In this document: one piece after another, positions 63,077 through 64,000 of the stretch
How positions within the stretch are numbered: position 1 is the stretch's first letter
How the letters are laid out: each line of letters begins with the position of its first letter
NCBI RefSeq assembly: GCF_003344885.1
Contig: NZ_CP031155.1
Coordinates: 124,001 to 188,000, forward strand
Length of the DNA stretch: 64,000 nucleotides
From: Altererythrobacter sp. ZODW24
GTDB lineage: Bacteria; Pseudomonadota; Alphaproteobacteria; Sphingomonadales; Sphingomonadaceae
Direction: 5' to 3'
Made by a program: the position numbers and the translations under genes
The notes under the pieces: model-generated
Database searches by the model: none
What the model was told of the DNA's origin: nothing
What the model saw: the letters and a program-made list of their open reading frames with translations, nothing else

Positions 63077-64000
63077 CCAAATTGCTGCCCTTCGAAGAAG
63101 CGCAGCGCCAGTTGATTGCTCTGGCACAGCCGCTTGAGGCCGACACCAGAAGCCCAGTCCATGCAGTCGGGCGCTATCTCGCAGAACCCATGGTCGCCCA
63201 GCGAACACAGCCCGCAGCGGACCTGTCTGCAATGGACGGCTACGCAATCAGCGGCGAAGGCCCGTGGCGTTTGACCGGAGAAAGCCGCGCTGGAAATCCG
63301 TTTGAAGGCGCTCTGGCCGATGGCGACGCCGTGCGGATATCGACGGGCGCACTGATGCCGAGCGGATCGGACAGAGTGCTCATCCAAGAAAATGCTGAGA
63401 TAGATGGCGATGTCCTCACCGCGACCGGTGGCATTCCCACAGCAGGACGCCATGTTCGCCGCAAAGGCTTCGACTTCAACCGTGCTGATAAGCTGCTGGA
63501 TGCCGGCGTTTACTTTGGTCCAGCACAGCTAGCGTTGGCGCTTGCCGCAAACACCGCCTCTCTCAAGGCCCACCGTAAGCCGCGCATTGCCATAATCGAC
63601 AGCGGAGACGAGCTTAGCGCTGCTCCGGACATGTCCTCGCCGCATCAAATCCCCGCCAGTAACGGGTCTATGATCGCGGCCATGGTGCGCGATCTAACAA
63701 GCGATATCATGCATATCGGACCCATTCCCGATAGGTTGGATGCCTTGGAGCAAGCTTTTAATGAAGCTGGTAAAGCGGATGTCATCGTAACGAGCGGCGG
63801 AGCGTCAGTGGGGGACCACGATCTAATCCGTCCCGCGCTCGAGGCCTGGGGCGCAAACATCGCATTCTGGCGCATAGCCATACGGCCGGGAAAGCCGTTG
63901 CTGGTGGCGCAGCGCGGCGAGCAGATCATACTCGGCCTGCCCGGGAACCCGGTTTCCAGCTTCGTGACCGCGCAATTCTTCCTATTACCCCTCTTGAGAG
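63073..64000 (+). CDS. moeA: Molybdopterin molybdenumtransferase MoeA (partial, runs off the window)
   Basis: Inserts molybdate into adenylated molybdopterin. ATG 63073 overlaps the moaC stop (ATGA). The frame stays open for 309 codons to the window edge, so the C-terminal domain is missing only because the window ends. Seen: [13 protein letters not shown] (domain III/II junction), [29 protein letters not shown] of the MogA-like domain, RPGKPL, and [12 protein letters not shown]. Confidence 0.96.
   Translation, partial: MTKLLPFEEAQRQLIALAQPLEADTRSPVHAVGRYLAEPMVAQRTQPAADLSAMDGYAISGEGPWRLTGESRAGNPFEGALADGDAVRISTGALMPSGSDRVLIQENAEIDGDVLTATGGIPTAGRHVRRKGFDFNRADKLLDAGVYFGPAQLALALAANTASLKAHRKPRIAIIDSGDELSAAPDMSSPHQIPASNGSMIAAMVRDLTSDIMHIGPIPDRLDALEQAFNEAGKADVIVTSGGASVGDHDLIRPALEAWGANIAFWRIAIRPGKPLLVAQRGEQIILGLPGNPVSSFVTAQFFLLPLLR

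Noticed and set aside
1-64000. CRISPR arrays, insertion sequences, prophage or toxin-antitoxin modules
   Set aside because: No regularly spaced repeats, transposases, phage structural genes or paired toxin-antitoxin genes were seen; RatA is only named as a toxin and has no antitoxin partner here.

Overview
The window is a densely packed bacterial chromosome segment of moderately high G+C. It most resembles an alphaproteobacterium of the order Sphingomonadales, probably family Erythrobacteraceae. Several things point there: the order dusB-ntrB-ntrC-ntrY-ntrX followed by hfq-hflX; a pyruvate dehydrogenase E1 beta subunit with its own N-terminal lipoyl domain; a bifunctional IspDF; a tandem (two-domain) Hfq; and trpE...trpG-trpD-trpC-moaC-moeA. 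This placement is inferred from gene content and has not been tested by a tree. I see no plasmid, prophage, insertion sequence, CRISPR array or integrase. It is core chromosome with a few accessory insertions.

Layout. 0-4.4 kb: universal stress protein, PDH E2 (pdhC), an AT-richer membrane gene, a thioesterase, and E3 (lpdA). 4.5-13.3 kb: tRNA-Ser, a small membrane protein, then a tightly packed run of envelope and housekeeping genes (MltB-like transglycosylase, RlpA-like lipoprotein, D,D-carboxypeptidase, tmk, holB, metG, tatD, a metallo-beta-lactamase-fold hydrolase, a 58-residue membrane protein), ending in a remnant of an MFS transporter. 13.3-23.3 kb: mazG facing the leftward block hflX, hfq, ntrX, ntrY, ntrC, ntrB, dusB. 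23.4-31.3 kb: ispDF, a secreted unknown, pncC, leftward lipA-ratA, then a bicarbonate-uptake operon (SbtA-like permease, SbtB-like PII protein, beta-carbonic anhydrase), a NYN-domain protein and a periplasmic repeat protein. 31.6-41.9 kb: gyrA, a TauD-like dioxygenase, a YhhN-like protein, trmFO, an EF-hand protein, a phytoene-synthase-like protein and three Tad-type (TadG/TadE) genes. 41.9-50.9 kb: PDH E1 beta and alpha, ftsB, HPPD and a VOC protein, an MscS channel, a sulfotransferase-like plus degenerate class IV aminotransferase pair, tRNA-Arg, and a DUF1178/nitrilase/glutaredoxin operon. 51-64 kb: a heat-shock Hsp20 gene with an apparent RpoH promoter and ROSE-type RNA thermometer, pyrG, secG, tpiA, ppiD, then trpE with two inserted genes, trpG, trpD, trpC, moaC and the start of moeA.

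How the genes work together. The four PDH components sit in two loci about 40 kb apart (E2+E3 at the left, E1 alpha+beta near 43 kb). The lipoyl synthase that makes their cofactor is encoded between them. NtrBC/NtrYX with DusB form the nitrogen-sensing block beside Hfq and HflX. SbtA, SbtB and carbonic anhydrase look like a complete bicarbonate import and interconversion module.

The observations most worth following are: the tandem Hfq whose second domain has lost the basic rim; the SbtA-SbtB-carbonic anhydrase operon in an apparent heterotroph; the aminotransferase homologue that lacks both the PLP lysine and the PLP-contacting glutamate, coupled to a sulfotransferase-like gene; the stacked RpoH promoter and ROSE-like element before hsp20; two genes (hflX, trpE) whose best start codon is CTG; an RlpA-like protein with a changed catalytic motif; and an MFS transporter relic next to an AT palindrome. 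Starts were chosen from ribosome-binding sites, overlaps and family N-termini. No database search was possible.
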